Source: Rhodocyclaceae bacterium
GTDB taxonomy: Bacteria > Pseudomonadota > Gammaproteobacteria > Burkholderiales > Ga0077523
Reading direction: 5' to 3'
Assembly (NCBI GenBank): GCA_020248405.1
Contig: JADCHQ010000006.1
Span: 186,001 to 250,000, forward strand
Length of the DNA stretch: 64,000 bases
Shown: positions 17,401-25,014 of the stretch, piece after piece
How the letters are laid out: every line of letters starts with the position of its first letter
Position numbering within the stretch: position 1 is the first letter of the stretch
Made by a program: the position numbers and the translations under genes
The notes under the pieces: model-generated
Told to the model about the DNA's origin: nothing
Databases searched by the model: none
The model's input: the letters and a program-made list of their open reading frames with translations, nothing else

Positions 17401-17956
17401 CGGCTACAAGAAAATGATCGACCGCTACAAGGTGGAGGAAATCGAGGCGGCATCGGACGTGGTGGTGTGGTGCTGCGATGAAGGGCCGGGCTTCCCGCCC
17501 GGACGGCCCGACGATCGCAGCTTCGTGGGCAACATCGTGCAGGCCATGCGCAGCTATGCCGAGGGAGCCCTTGGCGAACAGGCCATCGCCTTCGCCCACT
17601 GCGACCGCATCGTGGCCATCGGTTCGGATCGCATGATGGCCGCCGTGGCAGCGGCGCGCCACAGCGTGCTGCAGCCCCACCTCAAACCGCACCACTTCGC
17701 CGTGGGTTCCATCAACTCCCCCATGCAGTGCATGATGAAAGAGATCTGTGCCCAGTGCCTCCAACCGCAGGTGGATCCCGTCACTGGCGAGCGCTCCGTG
17801 GTGTTCTCCTGTTTCAACCAGGACCAGTCCCTGGACCGCGTGGACTTCCCCGCCCTGGCGGCGAGGCTCGGACAAAACGCGGTGCAGGAAAAACTCACCG
17901 CCCAGTGGATCGGCCACTGCCTCGAGAGCCTCGATGCAGTGAAGCGCGGCGGATGA
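14450..17956 (+). CDS. NfnB-NfnA-like fused flavin/Fe-S oxidoreductase
   Basis: The 1168-residue cytosolic protein has four parts. Residues 1-240 are a helical region of unknown function. Residues 245-335 resemble the Fe-S domain of GltD/NfnB: Cys245, Cys248 and Cys256, then GCPLDERI, and Cys321, Cys324, Cys328. Residues 380-800 are a GltD-like flavoprotein with FAD loop GMGPAG (near 388) and a second nucleotide loop VVGGGLTAIDTATES (near 565). Residues 880-1125 resemble PyrK/NfnA ferredoxin reductase, ending in a [2Fe-2S]-type motif C-x5-C-x2-C-x17-C near 1093-1121. This is the domain content of NADH-dependent ferredoxin:NADP oxidoreductase (NfnAB) in one chain. A ferredoxin-like rnfB follows. 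The function is inferred; a plain NAD(P)H:acceptor reductase is the alternative. The x5 spacing differs from the usual x4. Confidence 0.75.
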   Translation: MKSPSDPLCLAFGFQFAELYENAALARLDAAFLTRLGATDPALAARLATARAQPDALDRKAESELLLAVGPHLEDFLGQLFGIEAEMEALTARHHALAPLYSVKRQFVQRKAMNTYKAEAAASFNGAALRAELERALGQPFEEAAFARAVGVWQADEGAHAGILDTALRYCAWAAHTPAGQFAHAGDVLFRAPHKLDPLRLVPVQTTSHEGVVRHRLSHLRRREGFDLTDAGTDLKGALDQANYCIWCHEQGRDSCSHGLKEKDPAAGFRKSSFGVPLAGCPLDERISEFHRLKSQGNAVAALAMIAVDNPMAAATGHRICNDCMKSCIYQKQEPVDIPQAETRTLKDVLELPWGFEIYSLLTRWNPLDLRRPVPRPPSGRRVLVVGMGPAGFTLAHHLMNDGHQVAGIDGLKIEPLPPSLSGVTVRGERVPFEPVRHIDSLREPLGSRVMAGFGGVAEYGITVRWDKNFLKLIRLLLERRREFALYGGVRFGGTLTLDDALALGFDHVALCAGAGKPTILDLPNGLAKGVRTASDFLMSLQLTGAAKPDSIANMQLRLPVVVVGGGLTAIDTATESAAYYPLQVEKFLSRFEALCQASGEATVRARWSADEAAIADEFIHHGRALRAERAAARHEGRPARLAELLHSWGGITIAYRKRLVDSPSYTLNHEEVAKALEEGIEFAENLTPAAVQVDEHGHARALTVTARATAADGSEQSLTVELPARTILVAAGTQPNTVAAREDPSHFLLDGRYFQAVDELGQAVKPERSAKPGAVRVLMSRQPDGRFVSFFGDLHPSFFGNVVKAMGSAKRGYPVLSQVLAQAQPASRLGRDAFFSALDEALRAVVREVIRLTPTIVEVVVHAPQAARNFQPGQFYRLQNYESLAAVAQGTRLAMEGLALTGAWVDRQRGLVSTIVLEMGGSSDLCARLAPGEPVVLMGPTGAPTETPGGETVVLVGGGLGNAVLFSIGQALRRAGSRVLYFAGYKKMIDRYKVEEIEAASDVVVWCCDEGPGFPPGRPDDRSFVGNIVQAMRSYAEGALGEQAIAFAHCDRIVAIGSDRMMAAVAAARHSVLQPHLKPHHFAVGSINSPMQCMMKEICAQCLQPQVDPVTGERSVVFSCFNQDQSLDRVDFPALAARLGQNAVQEKLTAQWIGHCLESLDAVKRGG

Positions 17957-18035
17957 ACAGCGCGCCGGATGCGCAGCGCCGTAGCGTTGCCCGCCAATCC
18001 GCACCCGGGCGCAACCCCACATTCGCGAACCTGGC

Positions 18036-18725
18036 GTGATCTGCTCGGCAGCAAGCCTGGCGAGCCGCATCGACGCATTGCTGCCGCAAACGCAATGCAC
18101 CAAATGCGGCTTTCCCGGCTGCCGGCCCTATGCCGAAGCCGTTGCCGCGGGTGAGGCGGATATCGATCGTTGCCCCCCTGGCGGGGAGCCCGGCATTGCC
18201 CGCCTGGCAGCGCTGCTGGGGCGGCGGCCACCGCCGCTGGACCTCGGCCGCGGCGCACCGGGCGTGGCGCGCGTGGCAGTCATCGACGAGGCGCTGTGCA
18301 TCGGCTGCACGCTCTGCATCCAGGCATGTCCCGTGGACGCCATCGTGGGTTCGGCCAAGCGTATACACACGGTTCTGGCGGCGCAGTGCAGCGGCTGCGA
18401 ACTGTGCGTACCGCCCTGCCCGGTAGACTGCATCGCCATGTTGGCGATCGAAGACGCTCGAGCCCTTGGCCATGCAGTGGCCGAACGCCCGGAGCGACTA
18501 TGGCAACTGCGGGCTCGCCAGTGGCGCGACCGCTTCGAAGCGCGCCGCGAACGCCTGGCCCGCCACAAGGCAGAGCAGGAGCAGCGGCTGGCGGACAAGG
18601 CCGCGCGCAAACTTGCCACGCTGCCGGCTGACGATCCCGCGGCCGCCCGCAAGCGCGCCGTGGTGGAGGCGGCTTTGGCGCGGGCGCGGGCGCGACGCCA
18701 GCAACGCTCAGGAGAACCCGGGTGA
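18036..18725 (+). CDS. rnfB: RnfB-like electron transport Fe-S protein
   Basis: The 229-residue protein carries the RnfB [4Fe-4S] motif ([16 protein letters not shown], then RCPPGG) and a two-cluster ferredoxin domain ([14 protein letters not shown] and [14 protein letters not shown]), followed by a charged helical tail. The N-terminal membrane helix of canonical RnfB is absent and no other rnf genes are present, so it is an orphan soluble form, as seen next to nth in other betaproteobacteria. GTG at 18036 is the assumed start, 79 nt after the Nfn-like gene; its end overlaps nth (GTGA). It could be the ferredoxin partner of the upstream oxidoreductase. Confidence 0.88.
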   Translation: MICSAASLASRIDALLPQTQCTKCGFPGCRPYAEAVAAGEADIDRCPPGGEPGIARLAALLGRRPPPLDLGRGAPGVARVAVIDEALCIGCTLCIQACPVDAIVGSAKRIHTVLAAQCSGCELCVPPCPVDCIAMLAIEDARALGHAVAERPERLWQLRARQWRDRFEARRERLARHKAEQEQRLADKAARKLATLPADDPAAARKRAVVEAALARARARRQQRSGEPG

Positions 18726-19402
18726 ATCCCGCCAAGCGCCATGAAATCTTCTCGCGCCTGCGAGCCGCCAACCCGGAACCACGCACCGAGTTGCTGTTCG
18801 CATCGCCCTTCCAGTTGCTGGTGGCGGTGGTGCTTTCCGCCCAGGCCACCGACCGCAGCGTGAACTTGGCCACCGCCAGGCTGTTTCCCCAGGCTGGCAC
18901 CCCAGAGGCGATCCTGGCGCTGGGCGAGGCGGGCCTACTGCCTTTCATTCAGTCCATCGGGCTCTACCGCACCAAGGCCAGGAACGTCGTTGCCCTGTGC
19001 CAGCAGTTGCTGGAACGCTACGGCGGTGAGGTGCCGCGCAACCGCGAGGCCCTGGAGGCACTGCCCGGTGTAGGCCGCAAGACCGCCAACGTGGTGCTCA
19101 ACACGGCCTTCGGCGAGCCCACCATGGCGGTGGATACGCACATCTTCCGCCTCGCCAATCGGCTCAACCTAGCGCCCGGCAAGGACGTGCGGGCCGTGGA
19201 ACGCAGGCTGCTGAAGGTTGTGCCGGCCGAATTTCTGCAAGATGCCCATCACTGGCTAATCCTGCACGGACGCTATGTGTGCAAGGCCCGCAAGCCCGAC
19301 TGCCCGCAGTGCAACATCCGCGACCTGTGCGAATACCGCTACAAAACGCCCGACGCGGCGGCGGTGCCGGCAGCACGAACCGCTACCCAACGCGCCCGCT
19401 GA
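18722..19402 (+). CDS. nth: Endonuclease III
   Basis: Nth is the bifunctional DNA glycosylase/AP lyase for oxidised pyrimidines. The 226-residue product has the helix-hairpin-helix [12 protein letters not shown] with the catalytic Lys, the catalytic Asp in VDTHIFR, and the C-terminal [4Fe-4S] cysteines (C-x6-C-x2-C-x5-C). GTG at 18722 overlaps the rnfB stop. Confidence 0.97.
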   Translation: MNPAKRHEIFSRLRAANPEPRTELLFASPFQLLVAVVLSAQATDRSVNLATARLFPQAGTPEAILALGEAGLLPFIQSIGLYRTKARNVVALCQQLLERYGGEVPRNREALEALPGVGRKTANVVLNTAFGEPTMAVDTHIFRLANRLNLAPGKDVRAVERRLLKVVPAEFLQDAHHWLILHGRYVCKARKPDCPQCNIRDLCEYRYKTPDAAAVPAARTATQRAR

Positions 19403-19412
19403 TCCCAGAGCC

Positions 19413-19847
19413 GTGTTCAATCCCTCCCGCGAGCAGGCGAGACGCTTTTTCTTCGAAACCTGGCGGCGCTACCGCGCAAAGGAGCCCCTGGAAGGCGCCG
19501 CCTGCACGGCAGTGGAGGTGATGTTGCTCCACCCCGAGTACCACCCTATGCTGGAGGAACCCGATCGCAATCTGGACCGCAACTGGGGCCCCGACAGTGG
19601 CGAGAACAACCCCTTCCTGCACCTGTCGCTGCACCTGGCCATCGAGGAGCAACTGGCCATGGGCCATCCCTTCGGCCTGCGCGAGGTGTTCGAGGCGCTC
19701 GTGACTTCTTCGAGAGATGCCCACGCGGCGCGCCACGCACTGCTGGAGTGTCTGGGAGAAACCCTCTGGCGCGCCCAACGCGCCGGCGGCGCCCTTGACG
19801 CCCAGGCTTACCTGGATTGCGCCCGGCGCCGCGCCGGGCTGCGCTGA
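19413..19847 (+). CDS. DUF1841 family protein
   Basis: This 144-residue protein of unknown function begins VFNPSREQARRFFFETW, the DUF1841 signature, and contains HPEYHPML and NPFLHLSLHLAIEEQL. GTG at 19413 is chosen since the family starts here; it lies 10 nt after nth, the usual neighbour in betaproteobacteria. Histidine-rich motifs hint at metal binding, but no function is known to me. Confidence 0.9.
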   Translation: MFNPSREQARRFFFETWRRYRAKEPLEGAACTAVEVMLLHPEYHPMLEEPDRNLDRNWGPDSGENNPFLHLSLHLAIEEQLAMGHPFGLREVFEALVTSSRDAHAARHALLECLGETLWRAQRAGGALDAQAYLDCARRRAGLR

Positions 19848-19864
19848 GTCCCGTGCCAGCAGCA

Positions 19865-19889
19865 CCCCAGACGGCGGGGCCGCCTGGGG
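19865..19889. terminator. Hairpin between convergent genes
   Basis: CCCCAG-A-CGG and CCG-C-CTGGGG form an imperfect stem in the 45 nt between the convergent DUF1841 and cytochrome genes. It could end both transcripts; there is no T run. Confidence 0.4.
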
Positions 19890-19892
19890 GAT

Positions 19893-20255
19893 TCAGTACT
19901 TGTCGGTCAGGCTTTTCTGACTGGCGAAGTAGGCTGCCAAGTCGGCGATATCCTGCTTCGAGAGCGGCGCCGCCATACCGCTCATGATGGCATTCTTGCG
20001 CTTGCCTTTCTGGTAGGCCGTGAGCGCTTGGCGCAGGTAGTCGGCATGCTGCCCCGCCAGTACTGGGTAGTCGGGCGTGGCGGGCTTGGCGCCGCCGGGA
20101 CCGTGGCACGCCGCGCAGGTCTCGGCCTTCTTTTCGCCTGCCGCCGCGTTGCCCCCTGCGTTGGCAGGCAGGCTTGCCGCCAGTGCTGCCGCGCCCAGCA
20201 CACCTGCCAGCAGGCTGCTCAACGAAAAGGGATTCGCAAAGAAGAACGCCTTCAT
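19893..20255 (-). CDS. Class I c-type cytochrome (c553-like)
   Basis: The 120-residue precursor has a signal peptide (cleavage near ANA-GG), one heme site CAACH at about 47-51 and the axial Met in IMSGMAAPLS. It is a periplasmic electron carrier. Its ATG overlaps the stop of the upstream cytochrome gene (ATGA), so it is last in the relay operon. It could take electrons from a quinoprotein or pass them to an oxidase. Confidence 0.92.
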   Translation of the reverse strand: MKAFFFANPFSLSSLLAGVLGAAALAASLPANAGGNAAAGEKKAETCAACHGPGGAKPATPDYPVLAGQHADYLRQALTAYQKGKRKNAIMSGMAAPLSKQDIADLAAYFASQKSLTDKY

Positions 20256-20620
20256 TTTCCTGCTCCTGAGTAGTAAGCCGCCAGGTCAGCCATGTCCTGG
20301 TCGCTCAGGCTGGCAGCAATGCCGCGCATGGTGGGATGGTTGCGATCTCCCGCCTTGTAGGCCTTCAGGGCTGCGACGATGTAAGCCGGGCTCTGACCGC
20401 CGAGGCGCGGTACGTGGTACACGTCCGGATAGGCAGTGCGGAAGCCGGGAATGCCATGGCATCCCTGGCACATCTGGATTTTCTTCGCGCCTGCCGCAGC
20501 ATCGCCTTCGGCCGCGGCTGAAGGTACCGAAACGAGCGCTGACACCAGCGCCGCCGCCAGGACAGCAGCCGTGGACAGTCTTGAGTTTTCCCCTGCCATC
20601 ATCCCCCCAAACCTCGTCAT
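20252..20620 (-). CDS. Class I c-type cytochrome
   Basis: The 122-residue precursor has a signal peptide ending near SAAA, one heme site CQGCH and a Met ligand region HPTMRGIAASL. ATG at 20620 is chosen because AAAGG lies 6 nt upstream; two in-frame ATGs at 20602 and 20599 would still leave a signal peptide. It resembles its downstream neighbour (the LSDQDMADLAAYYS tail mirrors LSKQDIADLAAYFA), so the two are probably an old duplication forming a cytochrome pair. Confidence 0.92.
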   Translation of the reverse strand: MTRFGGMMAGENSRLSTAAVLAAALVSALVSVPSAAAEGDAAAGAKKIQMCQGCHGIPGFRTAYPDVYHVPRLGGQSPAYIVAALKAYKAGDRNHPTMRGIAASLSDQDMADLAAYYSGAGK

Positions 20621-20711
20621 TTCTAACCTTTTCTCGATCGCAAAAAAGCCGACGGATTGTGCGCGATGCCTGCCTTGCGGGTCAAATGCCATCCCGCCCA
20701 GTCGGGCCCCA

Positions 20712-21548
20712 TCACCCACCCGGGAGGGGCACGCCTTCGACAATGGTGGCGCGGTGCACGTAGACCTTGTCGTGGGTGTCCTCCACCACCGCCTCCAGTT
20801 CGCCCTGCTGACCAGGCACGAAGAAGAAGCGGAAGCTCGGATTGTCGGACAACGAAAAATCCACATCGGCCGTCAACACGGTCTTGCCGGCATAGGACAC
20901 CTTAACCGACCGCACGAAACGCGGCGTGCGGGTGGGATCGAAATCCGCGGCCAGGGCCGACTCGTTCGGGTGCCGGATCATAAGTTGCACCAGGGCCGGC
21001 TTGGCGGCCTCCACGGTGTCGTCCCAGAACTTGAACTTCATCTGCCCGATCATGTTTTCGGGGATACGGAATTTGCCGCCCGGCGCCGAACAACCGCCAG
21101 CGGCCTTCACCCAGCGCGTGGCCTCGTAGAGCTTGCCATCGTTCAACTCGGCCACGGCGCGCACGAAACTGAAGTCCTCGAAACGCAACCGTGTCTCCAC
21201 CTGCACGCGCCCGCTGTCAGGCGTGAAGTGGAACACCCCGGCCGCGGGCGAGGGATTGCGCTCCACGATCAGAAAGACGGTCTTGATGTAACGGCCATCG
21301 CTCTGGTCGATCTGCGCCTTCACCGCCACCGGCACCGTGGAGGCATCGTCGGCGCGGGTGTTGAGGTAGATGCGCAGCACATCCCGGCCGTCCTCGATGG
21401 GGCGCTCGCCGAACATCATTTGCCGGATGGGGGGCCAGTACTGACTGCGAGCCGGATCGGGCTCGGCCTTTTCGTTGCACAGGCCCGGAAGAGCGAGCAG
21501 CGCAAACATCGCTGCCACCATCGCCTGCCGAATTTGCTCAATACTCAT
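20712..21548 (-). CDS. Quinoprotein-associated SoxYZ-like carrier
   Basis: The 278-residue periplasmic protein (signal peptide about 1-24) fuses a SoxY-like part (40-155) to a SoxZ-like part (185-275). SoxY carries sulfur intermediates on a C-terminal GGC; here Cys153 in AAGGCSAPGG at the junction is the equivalent. This matches the SoxYZ-like carrier found with PQQ dehydrogenases. ATG at 21548 has a strong AGGAGG 5 nt upstream. It lies between the two cytochromes and a metallohydrolase. The carried substrate is unknown. Confidence 0.88.
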   Translation of the reverse strand: MSIEQIRQAMVAAMFALLALPGLCNEKAEPDPARSQYWPPIRQMMFGERPIEDGRDVLRIYLNTRADDASTVPVAVKAQIDQSDGRYIKTVFLIVERNPSPAAGVFHFTPDSGRVQVETRLRFEDFSFVRAVAELNDGKLYEATRWVKAAGGCSAPGGKFRIPENMIGQMKFKFWDDTVEAAKPALVQLMIRHPNESALAADFDPTRTPRFVRSVKVSYAGKTVLTADVDFSLSDNPSFRFFFVPGQQGELEAVVEDTHDKVYVHRATIVEGVPLPGG

Positions 21549-21608
21549 GACTGCCTCCTGGAACGAACACATTTGCAAGTATAGCCGCCGGGCGGGTTGT
21601 GGCGGGCC

Positions 21609-22541
21609 CTACTCCCATTCGAGCTCGGCGTAGGCGGCGGTGACATTTCGCCGGTGGAAGGCATCGAAATTTGTCCAGTTGGGTGCAGCGGAGGCGCCCA
21701 CGGTGTCTACCGCCTCTTCCATGGTGCGACGGGCGCGCAGGGCAGCGCGGGTGTCGCGCACGACCATGGCGAGGTAATCGCGCTGCGGCGCCAGTGCCGC
21801 CGGCCAGGCGGTGGCCGTCCACCCATGCCCGGGCACGAAGGCGCGCGCCGGAATCGCGGCCAGCGCGTCCATCACCTTGAGGAAGCCGGTGATGGAGCCA
21901 TCCACCACCGGGGTGTGGTCCACGAACAGCAGGTCACCCAGCCAGAGCGTGCCCGTGGCCTCGTCGAGCACGGTGAGGTCGTTGTCGGTGTGGGCCACGG
22001 GCCAAGCCCTGAGCCGCAGTCGCCGCTCGCCCAGGTCGAGCACGCGCTCCTGATCCACGTCCACGGCGATGGTGACGGGGGCGATGCCGGCGCCATCGGC
22101 CAGGTCGCCGAGGTCGCGACGCAAAGCCCCCAGGTAGGTGCGCAGTCGCTGCGCTAGCGCGGCCGGGAGATTGCCATGGGACACCACCTCCGCACCCTCG
22201 GCGCGGAAGGCTTCGGCGCCGAACACGTGGTCCGGGTGCATGTGGGTGAGGATCACGTAGCACACCGGCTTGTCGGTGACGCGCCGCAACGCCGCCCGCA
22301 AGGACTGACCCACAGGCAACGAGCCGCCTACGTCGATGACGGCCACACAGCGGCTGCCGACGATGAAGCCCACATTGGCCTGGTCGCCGCCATTGGCGGG
22401 CGAGCGCTCCTCCAGACTGCCCACATGCACGAAATTGCCTGGCGCCACTTCCCGCAGGCTGAAGCCCTGGGCCTGCGCTAAACCGCCCGCCAGCGCCAGC
22501 AACAGCGCAGCCAATGCAATGCGTTGGTTGTTGAAGCCCAT
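21609..22541 (-). CDS. Quinoprotein relay zinc metallohydrolase 2
   Basis: The 310-residue exported MBL-fold protein has a signal peptide (1-24) and the intact metal motif THMHPDH (His100, His102, Asp104, His105), GDLLFVDH and a terminal PGHGW. It belongs to the SoxH-like group that accompanies PQQ-dependent dehydrogenases and SoxYZ-like carriers. ATG at 22541 has GGGGGAGG 9 nt upstream. It heads the operon MBL2-SoxYZ-cytochrome-cytochrome and is divergent from MBL1. The substrate is unknown. Confidence 0.9.
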   Translation of the reverse strand: MGFNNQRIALAALLLALAGGLAQAQGFSLREVAPGNFVHVGSLEERSPANGGDQANVGFIVGSRCVAVIDVGGSLPVGQSLRAALRRVTDKPVCYVILTHMHPDHVFGAEAFRAEGAEVVSHGNLPAALAQRLRTYLGALRRDLGDLADGAGIAPVTIAVDVDQERVLDLGERRLRLRAWPVAHTDNDLTVLDEATGTLWLGDLLFVDHTPVVDGSITGFLKVMDALAAIPARAFVPGHGWTATAWPAALAPQRDYLAMVVRDTRAALRARRTMEEAVDTVGASAAPNWTNFDAFHRRNVTAAYAELEWE

Positions 22542-22642
22542 GTGGTTCTGCCTCCCCCGGTTTACCGATGATAGCCGCACCGCGGCCATCCGACACGCGG
22601 TACTTGCGGCCCCGGGCTTGGCGCGCTTACCTTGCGGCCTCC

Positions 22643-23551
22643 ATGCTGCGAGTCCTGTGGCTGTTGCTCCTGGTTTTTCCAGCGCTGCCAGCGCTGGCTG
22701 ACGCCGTGCGGGTGGCTCCCGGCGTCCACGTGCTTCCCGGCACGCCCGGCGATCCACAGCCCGCCAACCTGGGGCGCACGGGCAACTGCGGCTTCATCGT
22801 GGGCGCCACCGGCGTGGTGGTGGTGGACACGGGTGTCTCGCGCGCCCACGGCGAAGCACTGCTCGCCGAGATCCGGCGGGTCACCAGCCTGCCGGTGGTG
22901 CTCGTGATCAACACCCACGCGGTGCAGGAATTCCTGTTCGGCAACGCCGCCTTCGAACCCGCGCCCGCGCTTGCCCACCCGGCCACCGTGGAGCTCATGC
23001 AAAGCCGGTGCTCCCACTGCCTGGACAACCTGCGGCAGCAGTTGGGCGAGGCGGTCATGGAGGGCACACGCCTGGTGCTGCCGGAGCGAACGGTCTCGGC
23101 GACCACCACGCTCCACACCGGCGGCCGCCGCGTGCGCGTGATCCACCTGGGTTGGGCGGCCACGCCCGGCGACCTGCTGGTGCTCGACGAGACCACCGGC
23201 ACGCTGTTCACTGGCAGTGTGGCAAGCCAGGACCAGATCCCCCTGCTGCGCGACGGCCGTCTGGCCGATTGGATCACCGCGCTGGATGCCGTGGCGGCGC
23301 TTGCCGCGCAGCAGATCGTGCCGGGTCACGGCCCAGTACCGGCTCCCGGCGCGGTGAGCGCCACCCGCGACTACCTGCTGCAACTGGATCGCGAGGTGCG
23401 CCGCCTCTACAACGGTGGCGCCTCGCTACTGGATACACTGGAACGCGCCGAGTTGCCCGCCTTCGCCCATTGGGCCGGATACGCCACCGTCCACCGCAAG
23501 AACGTGCAGCAACTCTATCTGGCGCTCGAGCTGGAAGACCTGCGGCGTTGA
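22643..23551 (+). CDS. Quinoprotein relay metallohydrolase 1 (degenerate site)
   Basis: The 302-residue protein has a signal peptide (1-19) and an MBL fold, with VVVVDTGVS, INTH and VPGHGP in order. At the HxHxDH site the sequence is His92-Ala-Val94-Gln-Glu96-Phe97, so three of four expected ligands are missing; the later GHT-type site reads GWAATPGDL. Only PGHG is retained. It is probably catalytically inactive or binds metal differently. ATG at 22643 is assumed because it starts the signal peptide. It is transcribed away from the rest of the relay operon. Confidence 0.85.
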   Translation: MLRVLWLLLLVFPALPALADAVRVAPGVHVLPGTPGDPQPANLGRTGNCGFIVGATGVVVVDTGVSRAHGEALLAEIRRVTSLPVVLVINTHAVQEFLFGNAAFEPAPALAHPATVELMQSRCSHCLDNLRQQLGEAVMEGTRLVLPERTVSATTTLHTGGRRVRVIHLGWAATPGDLLVLDETTGTLFTGSVASQDQIPLLRDGRLADWITALDAVAALAAQQIVPGHGPVPAPGAVSATRDYLLQLDREVRRLYNGGASLLDTLERAELPAFAHWAGYATVHRKNVQQLYLALELEDLRR

Positions 23552-23556
23552 ACCCC

Positions 23557-23562
23557 TATAAT
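23557..23562 (+). promoter_or_regulatory. Candidate -10 box for the adenosyltransferase gene
   Basis: TATAAT, 45 nt before the start codon, in a short AT-rich break (CCCTATAATTTTCCC). No good -35 lies 16-18 nt upstream. Confidence 0.4.
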
Positions 23563-23607
23563 TTTCCCTAGGCGCCAGCCTCTCACCTCGGCGCGCGGAG
23601 CGACACC

Positions 23608-24174
23608 ATGGGCAATAGGCTGACGAAGATCTACACCCGTACCGGCGACACGGGCACCACTGGCCTGGGCGATGGTAGCCGGGTGGCAAAGGACAGCCTG
23701 CGCGTCGAGGCCCTTGGCGCCGTGGACGAGTTGAACAGTGCCATCGGTGTGTTGCTGGCCGAGCCGCTCACCCATGCGGTGCGCGAGTTGCTGGTGGGCG
23801 TGCAGCACGACTTGTTCGATCTCGGCGGTGAACTCTCCATCCCTGGGTACACGGCCATCACCGAGGACCACGTGGTCGCCCTGGAGGAGGCGCTGGACGG
23901 GTGGAACCAGGCGCTGCCACCGCTCAAGGAATTCATCCTGCCTGGCGGTAGCCGTGCGGCTGCCCTGTGCCACGTGGCTCGCACCGTTTGCCGTCGCGCC
24001 GAGCGCCGCACGGTGGCTCTGGCCCATGGAGAGCAGCTATCGCCGTTGCCCCAACGCTACTTGAATCGCCTATCGGATCTGCTCTTCGTGCTTTGCCGCG
24101 CCGTCAACCGCGATGCAGGCGTTCCGGACGTGCTCTGGGAAAAGGGCCGGCGCAGGGAAACCCCGTCAAGCTGA
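23608..24174 (+). CDS. Cob(I)alamin adenosyltransferase, PduO type
   Basis: The 188-residue enzyme transfers the adenosyl group of ATP to cob(I)alamin, making coenzyme B12. PduO-family motifs are clear: TRTGDTGTTGL near the N-terminus binds ATP, VDELNSAIG follows, and CRRAERR and YLNRLSDLLFVL lie near the C-terminus. It has its own putative promoter and no cobalamin genes beside it, which fits a salvage role. The 258 nt after it up to the next gene show nothing recognisable. Confidence 0.95.
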   Translation: MGNRLTKIYTRTGDTGTTGLGDGSRVAKDSLRVEALGAVDELNSAIGVLLAEPLTHAVRELLVGVQHDLFDLGGELSIPGYTAITEDHVVALEEALDGWNQALPPLKEFILPGGSRAAALCHVARTVCRRAERRTVALAHGEQLSPLPQRYLNRLSDLLFVLCRAVNRDAGVPDVLWEKGRRRETPSS

Positions 24175-24432
24175 GGCAAATTCGTGCTGGCGTTCGATAA
24201 GGGCGCCACGGTTGTCTTCCCGAGCCGGTGAATAAACGCAAGAACAGCCCAGGGAAACCGGCAGCGTCAGCGGTTCGCGAAAGCCGCTCCCCGGGCCCTT
24301 GAACGTGGCACGCATTGACCTGACTCCCCTATCGATCCCGGCGAGAGTCAACCATAACGGCATCACGGCGTCGGGACTGAACGAGCAACCGACTCGACTC
24401 CACCCCTATCCGTTCATGCCGCCGGAACCGGC

Positions 24433-25014
24433 CTAACCGTAGAGAAGCAACGTCGCGCCCGCCTGCCTGAGCCGCGCAGACAGCATGGTCACGAGCTTGA
24501 GGAGAACCTTGGCCCCGACACCGGGATTTTCGAGCACGATCCGCACCATGGCATCGCGCCGCAAGACGGCCACGATGACAGGCTCGGCTGCGATACAAAA
24601 CGCCGAGCGGGGTTCACCGTCGATCATGGACATCTCCCCCAGGGTGGCCCCCGGACCCACGCGCGTCATGGGCTTCAGCACGCCTTCACCACCCCTCTTG
24701 GCGATCTCCACATGACCGGAGATCACGAACAGCATGAAGTCGTCCACCGATCCCTCGCGGATGATGATCTGCCCTTTTTGCGCGCGGTAAGCTTCAAGCG
24801 AGCGCGACAGGAACTCCATGTCTTCGCGGGTAAAGTCGGAGAAGAAGCGCGATCGCCCCATAAGCTGGTGCAATTGATCGGCCACACAATAGCCATCACC
24901 CAGGAGCTCCAGGCTCTCGAGTGTCGGCCTACCGCCGAGATCATCGCCGCTTGACGGCGTGACTCCCGCAAGCGGATCCCCGGAAAAACGCCCCTTCGCC
25001 CATTCGTCGCTCAC
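24433..25014 (-). CDS. Cyclic nucleotide-binding domain protein
   Basis: The 193-residue protein is mostly one CRP-like cyclic-nucleotide-binding domain (about 60-180): FTREDMEFLSRSL, IIIREGSVDDFMLFVISG, LGEMSMIDGEPRSA as phosphate-binding cassette. There is no helix-turn-helix, so it is unlikely to be a transcription factor by itself. GTG at 25014 is a choice; the frame stays open to an ATG at 25152. A class III adenylate cyclase lies 10 kb away and could supply cAMP, an inference. The 266 nt upstream hold nothing recognisable. Confidence 0.8.
   Translation of the reverse strand: MSDEWAKGRFSGDPLAGVTPSSGDDLGGRPTLESLELLGDGYCVADQLHQLMGRSRFFSDFTREDMEFLSRSLEAYRAQKGQIIIREGSVDDFMLFVISGHVEIAKRGGEGVLKPMTRVGPGATLGEMSMIDGEPRSAFCIAAEPVIVAVLRRDAMVRIVLENPGVGAKVLLKLVTMLSARLRQAGATLLLYG

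Noticed and set aside
14450..17956. Calling the large oxidoreductase glutamate synthase small subunit or PyrK
   Set aside because: It is more than twice the length of GltD, gltB is absent, and the adjacent pyrD is the quinone-dependent class that does not use PyrK.
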